Part shown: positions 43,956-52,637 of the stretch, one piece after another
Position numbering within the stretch: the first letter of the stretch is position 1
Layout: each line of letters starts with the position of its first letter
From: an uncultured Eubacterium sp.
Lineage (GTDB): Bacteria > Bacillota > Clostridia > Oscillospirales > Acutalibacteraceae
Reading direction: 5' to 3'
DNA length: 64,000 bases
Assembly (NCBI GenBank): GCA_910584985.1
Contig: CAJUDJ010000007.1
Location: forward strand, 9,568 to 73,567
Program-made: the position numbers and the translations under genes
Notes under the pieces: model-generated
The model's input: only the letters and a program-made list of their open reading frames with translations
The model's database searches: none
Told to the model about the DNA's origin: nothing

Positions 43956-45630
43956 TTCGTTTTATCCTTTCAAGTTCTTCTGAATTCGGTGTTACAAATT
44001 CCGTTTTATAATCATTATATATTACCATACCCGGCTTTGCACCGGACGGCTTTTTTACATTTTTTATGATGGTATAATCTACTGCCACATTAGAGGATTT
44101 TCCTGCTCTGCTGTTAAAAGCAGCCAGCATGGCAGCTTCCCTTATCACCTTATCGGTAAATTCTCTGCCGTCATTCTGAATAATAACATGCGAACCCGGA
44201 ACCTCTTTTGTGTGAAACCATAAATCGTAATTTTTTGCAGTTTTGAGCGTAAGCCTGTCATTCATCAAATTATTTCTGCCCACAAGAATTTTAAAACCCT
44301 CTTCATTTTCAAACTCCATAGGCCTGAGCACTTTCGCATTCTTCTGCTTTTTATCTGTTCTGCGTTTTAAATAACCCGTTTGTGCAAGCTCATTTTTGAT
44401 TTCCGTGATTTCGGCATCCGTTTCGGCTCTTGAAAGGCTGTCCATAACCGTTTCAAGATATTCTGCTTCCTTTTCGGCATCAGAAATAAAGCCTGAAAGC
44501 ATACTTTCGGCAGCCTGTTTTTTTCTGTATTCCTTATAATATTTCTGTGCATTCTGAGAGGGCGACAGCGTTACATCTGCCGGAACTCTTATCTGATTGC
44601 AGTTATCATAATAATTTTCAAGATCATAATAAGGTGCACCTTTTTCAAGCGTGTACTGATGGGTAGACAAAAGATCACCGAAAATGCGGTATTTATCCTT
44701 ATCCCTGCACGCTTCAAGCTCTTTGGAACGCATAAAAGCCTTTCTTACGGCACGCTCATGCAAATTCTGAAGCGTTTTAAACAAATCGCCGGAGCGCTGC
44801 CTGATTCTGTCTGCCTTAACCTTTTCATAATAAAAGAAATCCAGCAACTGAGAAAAGGTTGAAAATTCCTTCAGTGTTACAAGGCTGCCGTACTGCTGAA
44901 TCGGCATAAAGGCAAAATCCATTGGTGTATCGTTTATAACGGCAACCGGAACAGGATTTTCGGCATAATCTTTTATTTTTTCAAGCGAAACACCATTTTC
45001 ATATTCCCTGCAGATGATGGGTGAAACACCCATTACAGCATCCTGAAAGGAATTTGCAGGTGTTTTTCTTCCTAAACCAATACGCTTTTTGATTTCAGCC
45101 ATATCATCTGTTAACAGATTAAGCTTATTCTGCGCAGGGGGCGAAATGTATTCGGCACCGGGCAGCACACATCTTACCTGTGATTTGCTTTCATCAATCC
45201 TTTTCAGAGCATCAATAATTTTTCGGTTTTCATTCAGCAAGATAATATTACTGTATCTTCCCATAATTTCAATAACAACAGAAAGACACACCGTATCGCC
45301 AAGTTCATTTACACTGCTTACTTTTATTTCAACAACTCTTTCAAGCCCATTTTGCAAAACAGAAATAATTTTCCCACCCATTAAATGCTTTCGCAGAAGC
45401 ATACACAGCATAGGCGGCTTAGTCGGGTTTTCGGGTGAATGCTCCGTGAAATGAAGCCTTGCACTGTCTGACCGGCATGAAAGAAGAAGTTTTTCAGTCC
45501 CTTCCCTTGAACGGAGTGAGAAAACAAGCTCTTCTTTTGACGGCTGATGAATTTTCTCTATTCTTGAGCCGACAGCAAACGATGCGATTTCCTTTTTAAG
45601 GTGATAAAGAAAAATTCCGTCTAAAGCCAT
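43948..45630 (-). CDS. rqcH: RqcH (NFACT family) ribosome quality-control protein
   Basis: RqcH binds obstructed 50S subunits and directs alanine tailing of the stalled peptide. The 560-residue protein has NFACT-N (ALDGIFLYHLKKEI; IMGRYSNIILLN), a central helical/coiled-coil part (about 260-430) and NFACT-R (FKILVGRNNLMNDRLTLKTAKNYDLWFHTKEVPGSHVII). The Asp-Arg pair at 97-98 of the Bacillus protein is Glu97-Arg98 here. Start chosen at ATG 45630 (family N-terminus, 1 bp after the previous stop); a longer frame from 45666 runs into the neighbour. Confidence 0.92.
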   Translation of the reverse strand: MALDGIFLYHLKKEIASFAVGSRIEKIHQPSKEELVFSLRSREGTEKLLLSCRSDSARLHFTEHSPENPTKPPMLCMLLRKHLMGGKIISVLQNGLERVVEIKVSSVNELGDTVCLSVVIEIMGRYSNIILLNENRKIIDALKRIDESKSQVRCVLPGAEYISPPAQNKLNLLTDDMAEIKKRIGLGRKTPANSFQDAVMGVSPIICREYENGVSLEKIKDYAENPVPVAVINDTPMDFAFMPIQQYGSLVTLKEFSTFSQLLDFFYYEKVKADRIRQRSGDLFKTLQNLHERAVRKAFMRSKELEACRDKDKYRIFGDLLSTHQYTLEKGAPYYDLENYYDNCNQIRVPADVTLSPSQNAQKYYKEYRKKQAAESMLSGFISDAEKEAEYLETVMDSLSRAETDAEITEIKNELAQTGYLKRRTDKKQKNAKVLRPMEFENEEGFKILVGRNNLMNDRLTLKTAKNYDLWFHTKEVPGSHVIIQNDGREFTDKVIREAAMLAAFNSRAGKSSNVAVDYTIIKNVKKPSGAKPGMVIYNDYKTEFVTPNSEELERIKRIV

Positions 45631-45631
45631 A

Positions 45632-46378
45632 TCACACCGCCAACACAGGATTTTTCTGCTGTGCACTCATAAATTCAACATCCGTAAAAATATCTTTAAG
45701 TTTATCCATAAGCATAATAAACGAATCATGCTCTGTTTCATAATGGCCTGCACTGATAACGGCGCAGCCCTGCTCCGCCCAATTAAGCATCTGATGATAT
45801 TTCATATCGCCTGTTACAAAACAATCGGCATTTTCAAAAGCAATATCCGTGTATTCCTCACATGCGCCCCCGCCAACGGCAATGGTTTTTATCGGTTTAT
45901 CCGTATCGGTATATCGTAAACCGCTTACATGCAGTGTATCACTTACAAACTGGGCAAAATCGTCCATACTCATTTCACAGTCAAGCTCACCGACTGTAAG
46001 AAAAGAACCGCTTATCTGCCGGATATTATTAAGCTGAATGCGCTTTGCCAGATTATAGTTAATGCCGCATTCTGCCAAATCAAAATTGGTATGGGCTGAA
46101 ATAACGGCAATATCCTTTTCTATACAGGTATAAACTGCACTTCCCTTTTCAATCTTTTTTAATCCGCTGAATATAACGGGATGATGAGATAAAATCAAAT
46201 CTGCATCCATATCTGCGGCATATGCAGCCACTTCCTTTGTTACATCAAGGCAAAGCACAGCTTTCTTTACTTCCTTGCGGAAATCACCTGTCAGAAAACC
46301 GGCGTTATCCCATTCCTCCTGCTGTTTAAAGGGCGCAATGCTGTTTATGTAATCATATATATTTTTAACTGTTGTCAT
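45632..46378 (-). CDS. Nif3-like dinuclear metal center protein
   Basis: A 248-residue member of the Nif3/YqfO family, with a binuclear metal site: LILSHHPVIFSG and SAHTNFDLAECGINY in the N-terminal half, VGGGACEEYTDIAFENADCFVTGDMKYHQMLNW and SAGHYETEHDSF in the C-terminal half. It lacks the inserted PII-like domain of longer homologues. Molecular role is unsettled; often found beside trmK, as here (4-bp overlap). Confidence 0.9.
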   Translation of the reverse strand: MTTVKNIYDYINSIAPFKQQEEWDNAGFLTGDFRKEVKKAVLCLDVTKEVAAYAADMDADLILSHHPVIFSGLKKIEKGSAVYTCIEKDIAVISAHTNFDLAECGINYNLAKRIQLNNIRQISGSFLTVGELDCEMSMDDFAQFVSDTLHVSGLRYTDTDKPIKTIAVGGGACEEYTDIAFENADCFVTGDMKYHQMLNWAEQGCAVISAGHYETEHDSFIMLMDKLKDIFTDVEFMSAQQKNPVLAV

Positions 46379-47013
46379 ATTTTTCCCTTAATTGCAGAGA
46401 TAATTTCAGAGAAATCCTCTCCGCCTTTCATTTTGTTTTCAAGATAATTTAAAATATGGTTAAAGTATTCCTTATATTCAAAATGTTTGATATTTCCAAG
46501 ATAATAATAGCTTTCATCATATTCTTTAATAATGCCTGTATAAACAGCGTCAAATACATTATAATAATGCCTGCCCTCTTTGACAATTCTGTCTGTTCTG
46601 ATTTCAAAGCCGTTTTCACAAAGATATTTTCTCAGTATTTCAGGATGTGTCATGGGATTAAAAATAAAATGCTTTTCGGGATTTTTTGCCCATCTGCATT
46701 CAGAAATAATATTTGCAATAAGCTCGCCGCCCATTCCGCAGACGGCAATATCCGTGCATTCCTCAGCCTGAATTTTCTGCAATCCGTTGCTTAAAACACA
46801 CCTAATTTTATTTTCAAGCGAATACTCGGCAACAAGCTGACGGCAGGATTCAAGCGGTCCTCTGTTTATATCACTTGCCACTGCTGATTTTATTCTTCCG
46901 TTCAGTACAAGATAAACAGGAAGAAAGCCATGGTCGCACCCAATATCCGCAAGCATTGCATCTTCATGTATAAGTGCGGCCACAGCAGCTAATCTTTCCG
47001 TTAGTTTAACCAT
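46375..47013 (-). CDS. trmK: tRNA (adenine(22)-N1)-methyltransferase
   Basis: SAM-dependent enzyme methylating A22 of tRNAs. The 212-residue protein has the SAM-binding motif LADIGCDHGFLPVYLVLNGRIKSAVASDIN, and DIAVCGMGGELIANIISECRW with the catalytic-motif region NPMTHPEILRKYL. The C-terminus is a short helical extension. TAATG overlap with the DUF1858 gene upstream and ATGA overlap with nif3 downstream. Confidence 0.92.
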   Translation of the reverse strand: MVKLTERLAAVAALIHEDAMLADIGCDHGFLPVYLVLNGRIKSAVASDINRGPLESCRQLVAEYSLENKIRCVLSNGLQKIQAEECTDIAVCGMGGELIANIISECRWAKNPEKHFIFNPMTHPEILRKYLCENGFEIRTDRIVKEGRHYYNVFDAVYTGIIKEYDESYYYLGNIKHFEYKEYFNHILNYLENKMKGGEDFSEIISAIKGKI

Positions 47014-47216
47014 TATTTATTCTTGATGAATGCATTGATTTTTGAAACAAGCTCATCCGCATCTGTACCGTGAACACAGCAGGCAGCTTCAATGGATTCG
47101 CCCCTTGAAGCAGGACAGCCAAGGCAGTGCATGCCCATTTCAAGAAAAAGCGGTGCTGTTTCCGGGCAAATATCAAGAACATCTCCAATGATGGTTTCTT
47201 TTGTAACTTCTTTCAT
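47013..47216 (-). CDS. DUF1858 domain protein
   Basis: A 67-residue protein of the DUF1858 family: ITKETIIGDVLDICPETAPLF-like opening, then GMHCLGCPASRGESIEAACCVHG with the conserved CxxC pair. Possibly a small redox or metal-binding protein; members occur near Fe-S and hydroxylamine-reductase-type genes, and here it heads the trmK-nif3-rqcH-ispDF run. Function not established. Confidence 0.8.
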   Translation of the reverse strand: MKEVTKETIIGDVLDICPETAPLFLEMGMHCLGCPASRGESIEAACCVHGTDADELVSKINAFIKNK

Positions 47217-47347
47217 TTTAATAACTCCTTTTCATAAAAATGCAAGAGAAAACATCCCTTATCAATATTTTATTATAATATATTACTAAAACCTTTGCAA
47301 GTAAGTAAATATTATGTTAATATAGTTTTTGCAACGGAGATGACATT

Positions 47348-47920
47348 ATGAGCAAAAATGAAATAATAAATTTAGAATTTGATGCCTTAACAGCAGGAAT
47401 AGAGCCTGGAGGATTGAGATCCAAAAGCGATATAAACACAATCATATGCTATATGGTTACAAAGTCAAATGTTAAGCTTACGCAAAAAGAGGTTTGCGAG
47501 GTTCTTGTTTCAGGCGCTATTGCCAATTATTTTGAAGTGATGGATGCATTTTCCAGAATTTTTCGTGATAAAATCATAACGGAAGATGAAGAAGGATATC
47601 TTGTTCCGTCCGTGCAGTGTGAAACACTGCTTGAAATGGTTGAAAAGGATTTGCCCTTGTCCATAAGAGAAAAAAGCATTGAAATGGCAGCAAGAATTGC
47701 CGCGAAGGAAATTTACAGCAAAGAAAACCGGGTTGAAATTGAAAAATCAGACGGTTATGGATTTGATGTAACCATGCATGTTACAGATAACGAAAATGAT
47801 TTTATGGTGCTGAAATTAAAAGTGCCGTCTATTGAGGAGGCTGAAATCATTAAGGATAAATTTCAGACAGATCCTGTTAAAATCTATGAAAATCTTATTA
47901 ATTCTCTTTTTTCAAAATAA
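47348..47920 (+). CDS. DUF4364 family protein
   Basis: A 190-residue soluble protein beginning with an acidic N-terminus (EIINLEFDALTAGIEPGGL) and a probable winged-helix segment (INTIICYMVTKSNVKLTQKEVCEVLVS) followed by an alpha/beta C-terminal half. The layout fits DUF4364, a clostridial family thought to be transcription-factor-like. RBS CGGAGATGACATT before ATG. Monocistronic. Assignment is from general pattern and is moderately sure. Confidence 0.6.
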   Translation: MSKNEIINLEFDALTAGIEPGGLRSKSDINTIICYMVTKSNVKLTQKEVCEVLVSGAIANYFEVMDAFSRIFRDKIITEDEEGYLVPSVQCETLLEMVEKDLPLSIREKSIEMAARIAAKEIYSKENRVEIEKSDGYGFDVTMHVTDNENDFMVLKLKVPSIEEAEIIKDKFQTDPVKIYENLINSLFSK

Positions 47921-47936
47921 ATATGCTGATAAAATC

Positions 47937-47967
47937 AAACACGCTATGACTTAGTCATAGCGTGTTT
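47937..47967. terminator. Bidirectional terminator between the DUF4364 gene and ispH-rpsA
   Basis: AAACACGCTATGAC/GTCATAGCGTGTTT is a 14-bp perfect stem with a 3-base loop, T-rich on both strands. Confidence 0.9.
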
Positions 47968-47983
47968 ATATTTTTATCTAAAA

Positions 47984-50032
47984 TTATTCTTCGGTTTCCT
48001 CATCATCTGCAAGCGCTTCGATTCTTTCCTCCGGCTTTTCAAGAAGCTCTTTCATAGAAAGGCTTACTCTTTTCTTGTCAAAGTCGATTTCCGTAATTCT
48101 TGCATTTACAACATCGCCAACTTTGAGTGCATCAGCAGGTGTTTTAATTCTGTCCCAGCTGATCTGGCTGATGTGAATAAGGCCGTCAATACCCGGAATA
48201 ACATTTGCAAAAGCACCGAATGCAGCAAGACCTACAACCTTAGCTTCAACATCTGTGCCTACCGGATAATCTCTTTTCAGAATTTCCCACGGATTGTCTT
48301 CGATTTTCTTGAAGCCAAGAGAAATCTTCTTATTTTCATCGTCTAAAGCTTTAACGGTAACCTCTACCTGGTCGCCAACCTTAACAACCTCAGACGGATG
48401 CTTGATACGGGTCCATGAAAGCTCACTGATGTGAATCATTCCGTCAACACCGCCGATATCCACAAATGCGCCATAGCTTGTGAGTGATTTAACAGTTCCT
48501 GTAATTACCATTCCCTCTTCAAGCTTAGCCCATGCAGCCTCTTCAGCTGCCTTCTTTTCTTCAAGAACAACCACCTTGATTGAGCCGACAGCTCTTCTTC
48601 TTGCATTGTTGATATCTATAATCTTGAAGCGAACGGTAGCACCCTTAAGAACATCAAGCTCCTGATTGCGCGGAACACCTGTAAGAGATGCCGGAATAAA
48701 TACGCGTGTGCCCTTTACTGTTACAAGAACACCGCCGCGGATAACAGCAGTTACAGGGCCTTCAAGAATTTCATCTGCTTCTTTGGCTGCAACAATTTCA
48801 TCCCAGCCTTTGAATGCATCTGTTAATTTTTTAGAAAGCTTAAGCACACCGTCCTGATCATCTGTTTTCATAATGATAAGATCAAGCTCATCACCGATTG
48901 CAACAACATCTTCGCATTTGTCAAATGGCTCTGCTGAAAGGTCTTCCGCTGCAATAACGCCTGTCTGCTTTCTTCCGGGAACATCAACAAAAACCTCTGT
49001 AGGAGTAATGTTTACAACAATTCCCTTAACTACTTTACTTGTGTCATCGTCACTGAATGATTCTTCGAGCATTTCTGCGAAGGTTGCCTCACCATCAGCA
49101 GATGGATCGACAGCAGCCTTTTCGGCATTATCAGCGATTTCTGCTGTCTCAGCAACTGTTTCAGCTGCTTCAACTTCCTTTTCTTTAATTTCTTCGGACA
49201 TGGTTTTGAGTACCTCCTTGATAATTACCGAGGGTGTCGAAGCCCCGGCAGTAACACCAACTACCTTGTAAGTTGAAAAATCTATGCCGGAAAGTTCGCT
49301 TGCTGTTTCTATCAAAAAGGTAGGCGTATTTTCGGAACATACATCTCTTAGCTTGCATGTATTGGATGAATGGCGCCCTCCGACAACAATCATAGCATCA
49401 CATTCCTTGGATAAGGCGTATGCTTCTTCCTGTCTGTCGGATGTTGCACTGCATATTGTATCAAATATTTCACATTTTGTATATACTTTTTCCAAAATTT
49501 TTTTACATTTTTTCCACTCTTCAAGGCTGAAAGTGGTCTGAGAAACACAAATAATGCTGTTTTCAGCACAAACTTTACCCGAATGAATGATATTTTCAAG
49601 TTCCTGCTCATTATTGAACACAAAACTCTCCCCTTTACAGAAAGAGCGTATTCCCATAACTTCAGGGTGATTTTCATCACCAGCTATAAGCGTTACCGTG
49701 TTTTTTCCCTGTTCACTTACAATTCTGTGAATTTTCCGCACGAATGGGCAGGTTGCATTCACATAGGCTAATTCTTTGCGTTCTATTTCCTCAATAACGG
49801 ATTTTTCCACACCGTGTGTTCTGACAACAATTTTGTAATCCGCTTCACATTCAGACGGTGCACAGATTGTTTTTACACCTCTGCTGTTCAAATCCTCAAC
49901 AAGCTGCCTATTATGGATAATCGGCCCCAGTGTGCAGACTTTTTCACCTTTTGAAACAAGTTCATACACAAGATTTACCGCACGGTCTACCCCGAAGCAG
50001 AAGCCGGCTGTTTTGGCAAGCTTAATCTGCAT
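47984..50032 (-). CDS. ispH: IspH fused to ribosomal protein S1-like domains
   Basis: Residues 1-285 are 4-hydroxy-3-methylbut-2-enyl diphosphate reductase, the last MEP enzyme: Cys ligands in AGFCFGVDRAV, NATCPFVRKIH and DTICSATSDRQEE, plus GGRHSSNTCKL. An acidic Glu/Ala-rich linker (about 290-340) leads to four S1 RNA-binding repeats, e.g. VITGTVKSLTSYGAFVDIGGVDGMIHISELSW, the ribosomal S1 arrangement. This fusion is known in Clostridia. Start at ATG 50032 with GGGAGG; a longer frame from 50056 enters plsC. 682 residues. Confidence 0.95.
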   Translation of the reverse strand: MQIKLAKTAGFCFGVDRAVNLVYELVSKGEKVCTLGPIIHNRQLVEDLNSRGVKTICAPSECEADYKIVVRTHGVEKSVIEEIERKELAYVNATCPFVRKIHRIVSEQGKNTVTLIAGDENHPEVMGIRSFCKGESFVFNNEQELENIIHSGKVCAENSIICVSQTTFSLEEWKKCKKILEKVYTKCEIFDTICSATSDRQEEAYALSKECDAMIVVGGRHSSNTCKLRDVCSENTPTFLIETASELSGIDFSTYKVVGVTAGASTPSVIIKEVLKTMSEEIKEKEVEAAETVAETAEIADNAEKAAVDPSADGEATFAEMLEESFSDDDTSKVVKGIVVNITPTEVFVDVPGRKQTGVIAAEDLSAEPFDKCEDVVAIGDELDLIIMKTDDQDGVLKLSKKLTDAFKGWDEIVAAKEADEILEGPVTAVIRGGVLVTVKGTRVFIPASLTGVPRNQELDVLKGATVRFKIIDINNARRRAVGSIKVVVLEEKKAAEEAAWAKLEEGMVITGTVKSLTSYGAFVDIGGVDGMIHISELSWTRIKHPSEVVKVGDQVEVTVKALDDENKKISLGFKKIEDNPWEILKRDYPVGTDVEAKVVGLAAFGAFANVIPGIDGLIHISQISWDRIKTPADALKVGDVVNARITEIDFDKKRVSLSMKELLEKPEERIEALADDEETEE

Positions 50033-50681
50033 TTCTTTCTGCCTCCCAGAGTGCAAGAATGTGATTCATTACCATGTTTGCGGCATTTTTTATATCGCTT
50101 GTTTTGATTTCATCCTTATCCAGACCCATATCGGAAAGAGAAAGCATTTTACCATAGGAAACCGTTACCTGCTTTCCCATTTTAATAGGGCCATCACAGC
50201 AGATTGCAACAGGAAGAACGGAAGCGTTTGTTGCTTTTGCAACAATGGCAACACCTGATTTTGCCTTCTGTGGCACACCGTCCTTATCCTTAACTCTTTT
50301 TCCCTCCGGGCAGATTGCCATTACATGCCCTTCCTCTACAATTTTTTCACCGTAATCAATTGCAGAGTTATCCCCTTTTCCGCGGTGCACGGGAAAGCCG
50401 TATAAATGCTCAATCACCCAGCCGACTATCGGATTTTTAAAAAGCTCTGACTTTGCCATAAAATGAAGCGGCGGAACATTTTTCGGTATGGAAACAAAAA
50501 CCGGATCAAAGGCGCAGGTGTGATTGATTGCAACTATGTATTTTTCGCCGTTTCCGGCAGGAACATTTTCAAGCCCCTTGAATTTCAGCTTATAAACCTT
50601 TTTAAACACAGGTCCGAACACAGTTTTCACAAAGCCGTAAAACTTATAATGCTTTACAACCGAATAATCAAATTTTTTCAT
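50022..50681 (-). CDS. plsC: 1-acyl-sn-glycerol-3-phosphate acyltransferase
   Basis: Acylates lysophosphatidic acid to phosphatidic acid at the membrane. The 219-residue protein has the catalytic HX4D motif NHTCAFDP, the FPVHRGKGDN block and CPEGKRVKD, the three acyltransferase motifs in order. Overlaps the start of ispH-rpsA by 11 bp. The cmk-plsC-ispH/rpsA order is typical of Clostridia. Confidence 0.92.
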   Translation of the reverse strand: MKKFDYSVVKHYKFYGFVKTVFGPVFKKVYKLKFKGLENVPAGNGEKYIVAINHTCAFDPVFVSIPKNVPPLHFMAKSELFKNPIVGWVIEHLYGFPVHRGKGDNSAIDYGEKIVEEGHVMAICPEGKRVKDKDGVPQKAKSGVAIVAKATNASVLPVAICCDGPIKMGKQVTVSYGKMLSLSDMGLDKDEIKTSDIKNAANMVMNHILALWEAERNAD

Positions 50682-50686
50682 AAGTG

Positions 50687-51346
50687 CTATTCTCCCTTAA
50701 TTATCTTAATAATCATTTCAACGCTTTCATCAAGCGTATTTCCTGTTGTATCTGCCATAACGGAATCCTCACACGGCTTCATCGGGGCAATTTCCCTGTG
50801 GCTGTCCTGATAATCTCTTTTATTTACATCTGCCAGCACTTCTTCAAAGGTAACCTTATCTCCCTTTTCAATATGCTCCTTATATCTTCTTTCTGCACGG
50901 CACTGCGGCGAAGCGGTAAGGAAAATTTTCACATCTGCATCCGGCAGAACAACACTGCCTATATCCCTGCCGTCCATAATTACATTATTATTTTTCGCAA
51001 TATCTCTCTGAAGTGCAAGCAGAAAGGCACGCACGGCAGGCACGCCGGACACTTTTGAAGCCCCCATGGATATTTCAGGCGTTCTTATAAGAGAAGAAAC
51101 ATCCTCGCCGTTTAAAAGAACACACTGGCTGCCGCTTTCATCAAATGCAAGGCTTACTGAAGTATTCTCCAGAATCTTTTCCAGCTTGGCATTATCATTC
51201 AGCACATTGTTTCTTACAGCATGCAACGCAATTGCTCTGTATAGTGCACCGGTATCCACATAAATATAGCCAAGCCGCTTTGCTGCTGCCTTTGCAATTG
51301 TGCTTTTGCCTGCGCCGGCAGGGCCGTCTATTGCAACATTTACCAT
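50687..51346 (-). CDS. cmk: Cytidylate kinase
   Basis: Phosphorylates CMP/dCMP. The 219-residue protein has the P-loop IDGPAGAGKSTIAKAAAKRLG, YVDTGALYRAIAL, and IMDGRDIGSVVLPDADVKIFLTAS with RAERRY, the CMP-kinase core. Length is standard. It lies 5 bp upstream of plsC and 24 bp downstream of the flavoprotein gene. Confidence 0.96.
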   Translation of the reverse strand: MVNVAIDGPAGAGKSTIAKAAAKRLGYIYVDTGALYRAIALHAVRNNVLNDNAKLEKILENTSVSLAFDESGSQCVLLNGEDVSSLIRTPEISMGASKVSGVPAVRAFLLALQRDIAKNNNVIMDGRDIGSVVLPDADVKIFLTASPQCRAERRYKEHIEKGDKVTFEEVLADVNKRDYQDSHREIAPMKPCEDSVMADTTGNTLDESVEMIIKIIKGE

Positions 51347-51370
51347 TTCATTAACTCCTTATATCTGATA

Positions 51371-52594
51371 TTACATATTCTGCCCGCAGAGCACGCCTGT
51401 TGAAAAAGCAATTTGAAGATTAAAGCCGCCCGTGTAGGCATCAACATCCATAACTTCGCCTGCAAAATAAAGATTTTCAATAATTTTGGACTGCATGGTT
51501 TTCGGATTGATTTCCTTTACATTCACACCGCCGCCAGTTACGATTGCGGCATCCAAATCATACAAATCCGTTATATTACATTCCAGATTTTTAATCAGCC
51601 TGCAAAGATTCTGCCGTTCCTGGCTGCTTACTTCATTCACCTTTTTTGACGGTTCAATACCGCTTAAGGACACAATAACGGGAATCAGCTTTTTCGGCAG
51701 CAGTGCCGAAAGTGAATTTATAAAGGCCTTGTTGCTGCACTGCGAAAAATCACGAAGCACACGCTTATCAAGCACATCATAATCCAGTGCGGGCTTTAAA
51801 TCAATCATAATTTTATATTCGCCGTCCTTTATATTTTTGATATTGCTGGAGGCGGAAAGAACCACAGGCCCGCTTAAACCGAAATGTGTAAACAGCAGTT
51901 CGCCGAAATCGGAATAAATCACCCTGCTATTTCTTATAAGCTTTACAGAAATATTTTTAAGGCTGAGCCCCTGAAGCTTCGGAATAAAATGATTGCTGCA
52001 CACAAGCGGAACAAGGCACGGCCTGATTTCAGTTATATGATGCCCTGCCGATTTTGCAAGTGCATAGCCATCACCTGTTGAGCCTGTTGATGCATAGCTT
52101 TTTCCGCCGGTGCAGATTGCCGCACAATCACATTCCAGTTGACTGCCGTTTTCCAGAATAACAGCTTTTATTCTGCCGCCGTCAAATGCAAAAGCCTTAG
52201 CAGAGCCGTTTATAATTTCAGCACCGTTTTTTTCTGCATTTCGGATAAGGGCATCTACAATATCAACAGCTTTATCGGAAACGGGAAAAACTCTGTTGCC
52301 CCTTTCAATCTTTGTGGCAACGCCCATATCTTCAAGAAAAGCAATCGTATCATAGGGCATAAAATTCGAAAAGGCGGAATACAAAAATCTCGGATTCGTA
52401 GGCACATTGGAAATAAGCTCCTCCATATCAAAGCAGGCATTCGTTACATTGCACCTGCCTTTGCCTGAAATAAGAACCTTTCTTGCAGGGCGCGGCATTT
52501 TTTCAATCACCGTTACACAGTTTCCCCTTTTTGCGCTTTCTGCTGCTGCCATCAGCCCGGAAGCACCTGCGCCTATAATAACAACCTTTTTCAT
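51371..52594 (-). CDS. HI0933-family FAD-dependent flavoprotein (BaiN/YhiN-like)
   Basis: A 407-residue NAD(P)/FAD oxidoreductase: dinucleotide fold VVIIGAGASGLMAAAESAKRG at the N-terminus, then KVLISGKGRCNVTNACFD, CTGGKSYASTGSTGDGYALAKSAGH, and C-terminal YFAGEVMDVDAYTGGFNLQIAFSTG. These are the hallmarks of the HI0933/YhiN family. Some members act in bile-acid dehydroxylation (BaiN), but family similarity alone does not show that here. Confidence 0.9.
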   Translation of the reverse strand: MKKVVIIGAGASGLMAAAESAKRGNCVTVIEKMPRPARKVLISGKGRCNVTNACFDMEELISNVPTNPRFLYSAFSNFMPYDTIAFLEDMGVATKIERGNRVFPVSDKAVDIVDALIRNAEKNGAEIINGSAKAFAFDGGRIKAVILENGSQLECDCAAICTGGKSYASTGSTGDGYALAKSAGHHITEIRPCLVPLVCSNHFIPKLQGLSLKNISVKLIRNSRVIYSDFGELLFTHFGLSGPVVLSASSNIKNIKDGEYKIMIDLKPALDYDVLDKRVLRDFSQCSNKAFINSLSALLPKKLIPVIVSLSGIEPSKKVNEVSSQERQNLCRLIKNLECNITDLYDLDAAIVTGGGVNVKEINPKTMQSKIIENLYFAGEVMDVDAYTGGFNLQIAFSTGVLCGQNM

Positions 52595-52637
52595 GAAATC
52601 CTCTTCATTATATATAATATATCTAATTAATTATAAA

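Noticed and set aside
48873..49271. 132-codon Ser/Thr-rich plus-strand frame opposite the IspH-S1 linker
   Set aside because: Complement of a Glu/Ala-rich acidic linker; low complexity and no start signals.
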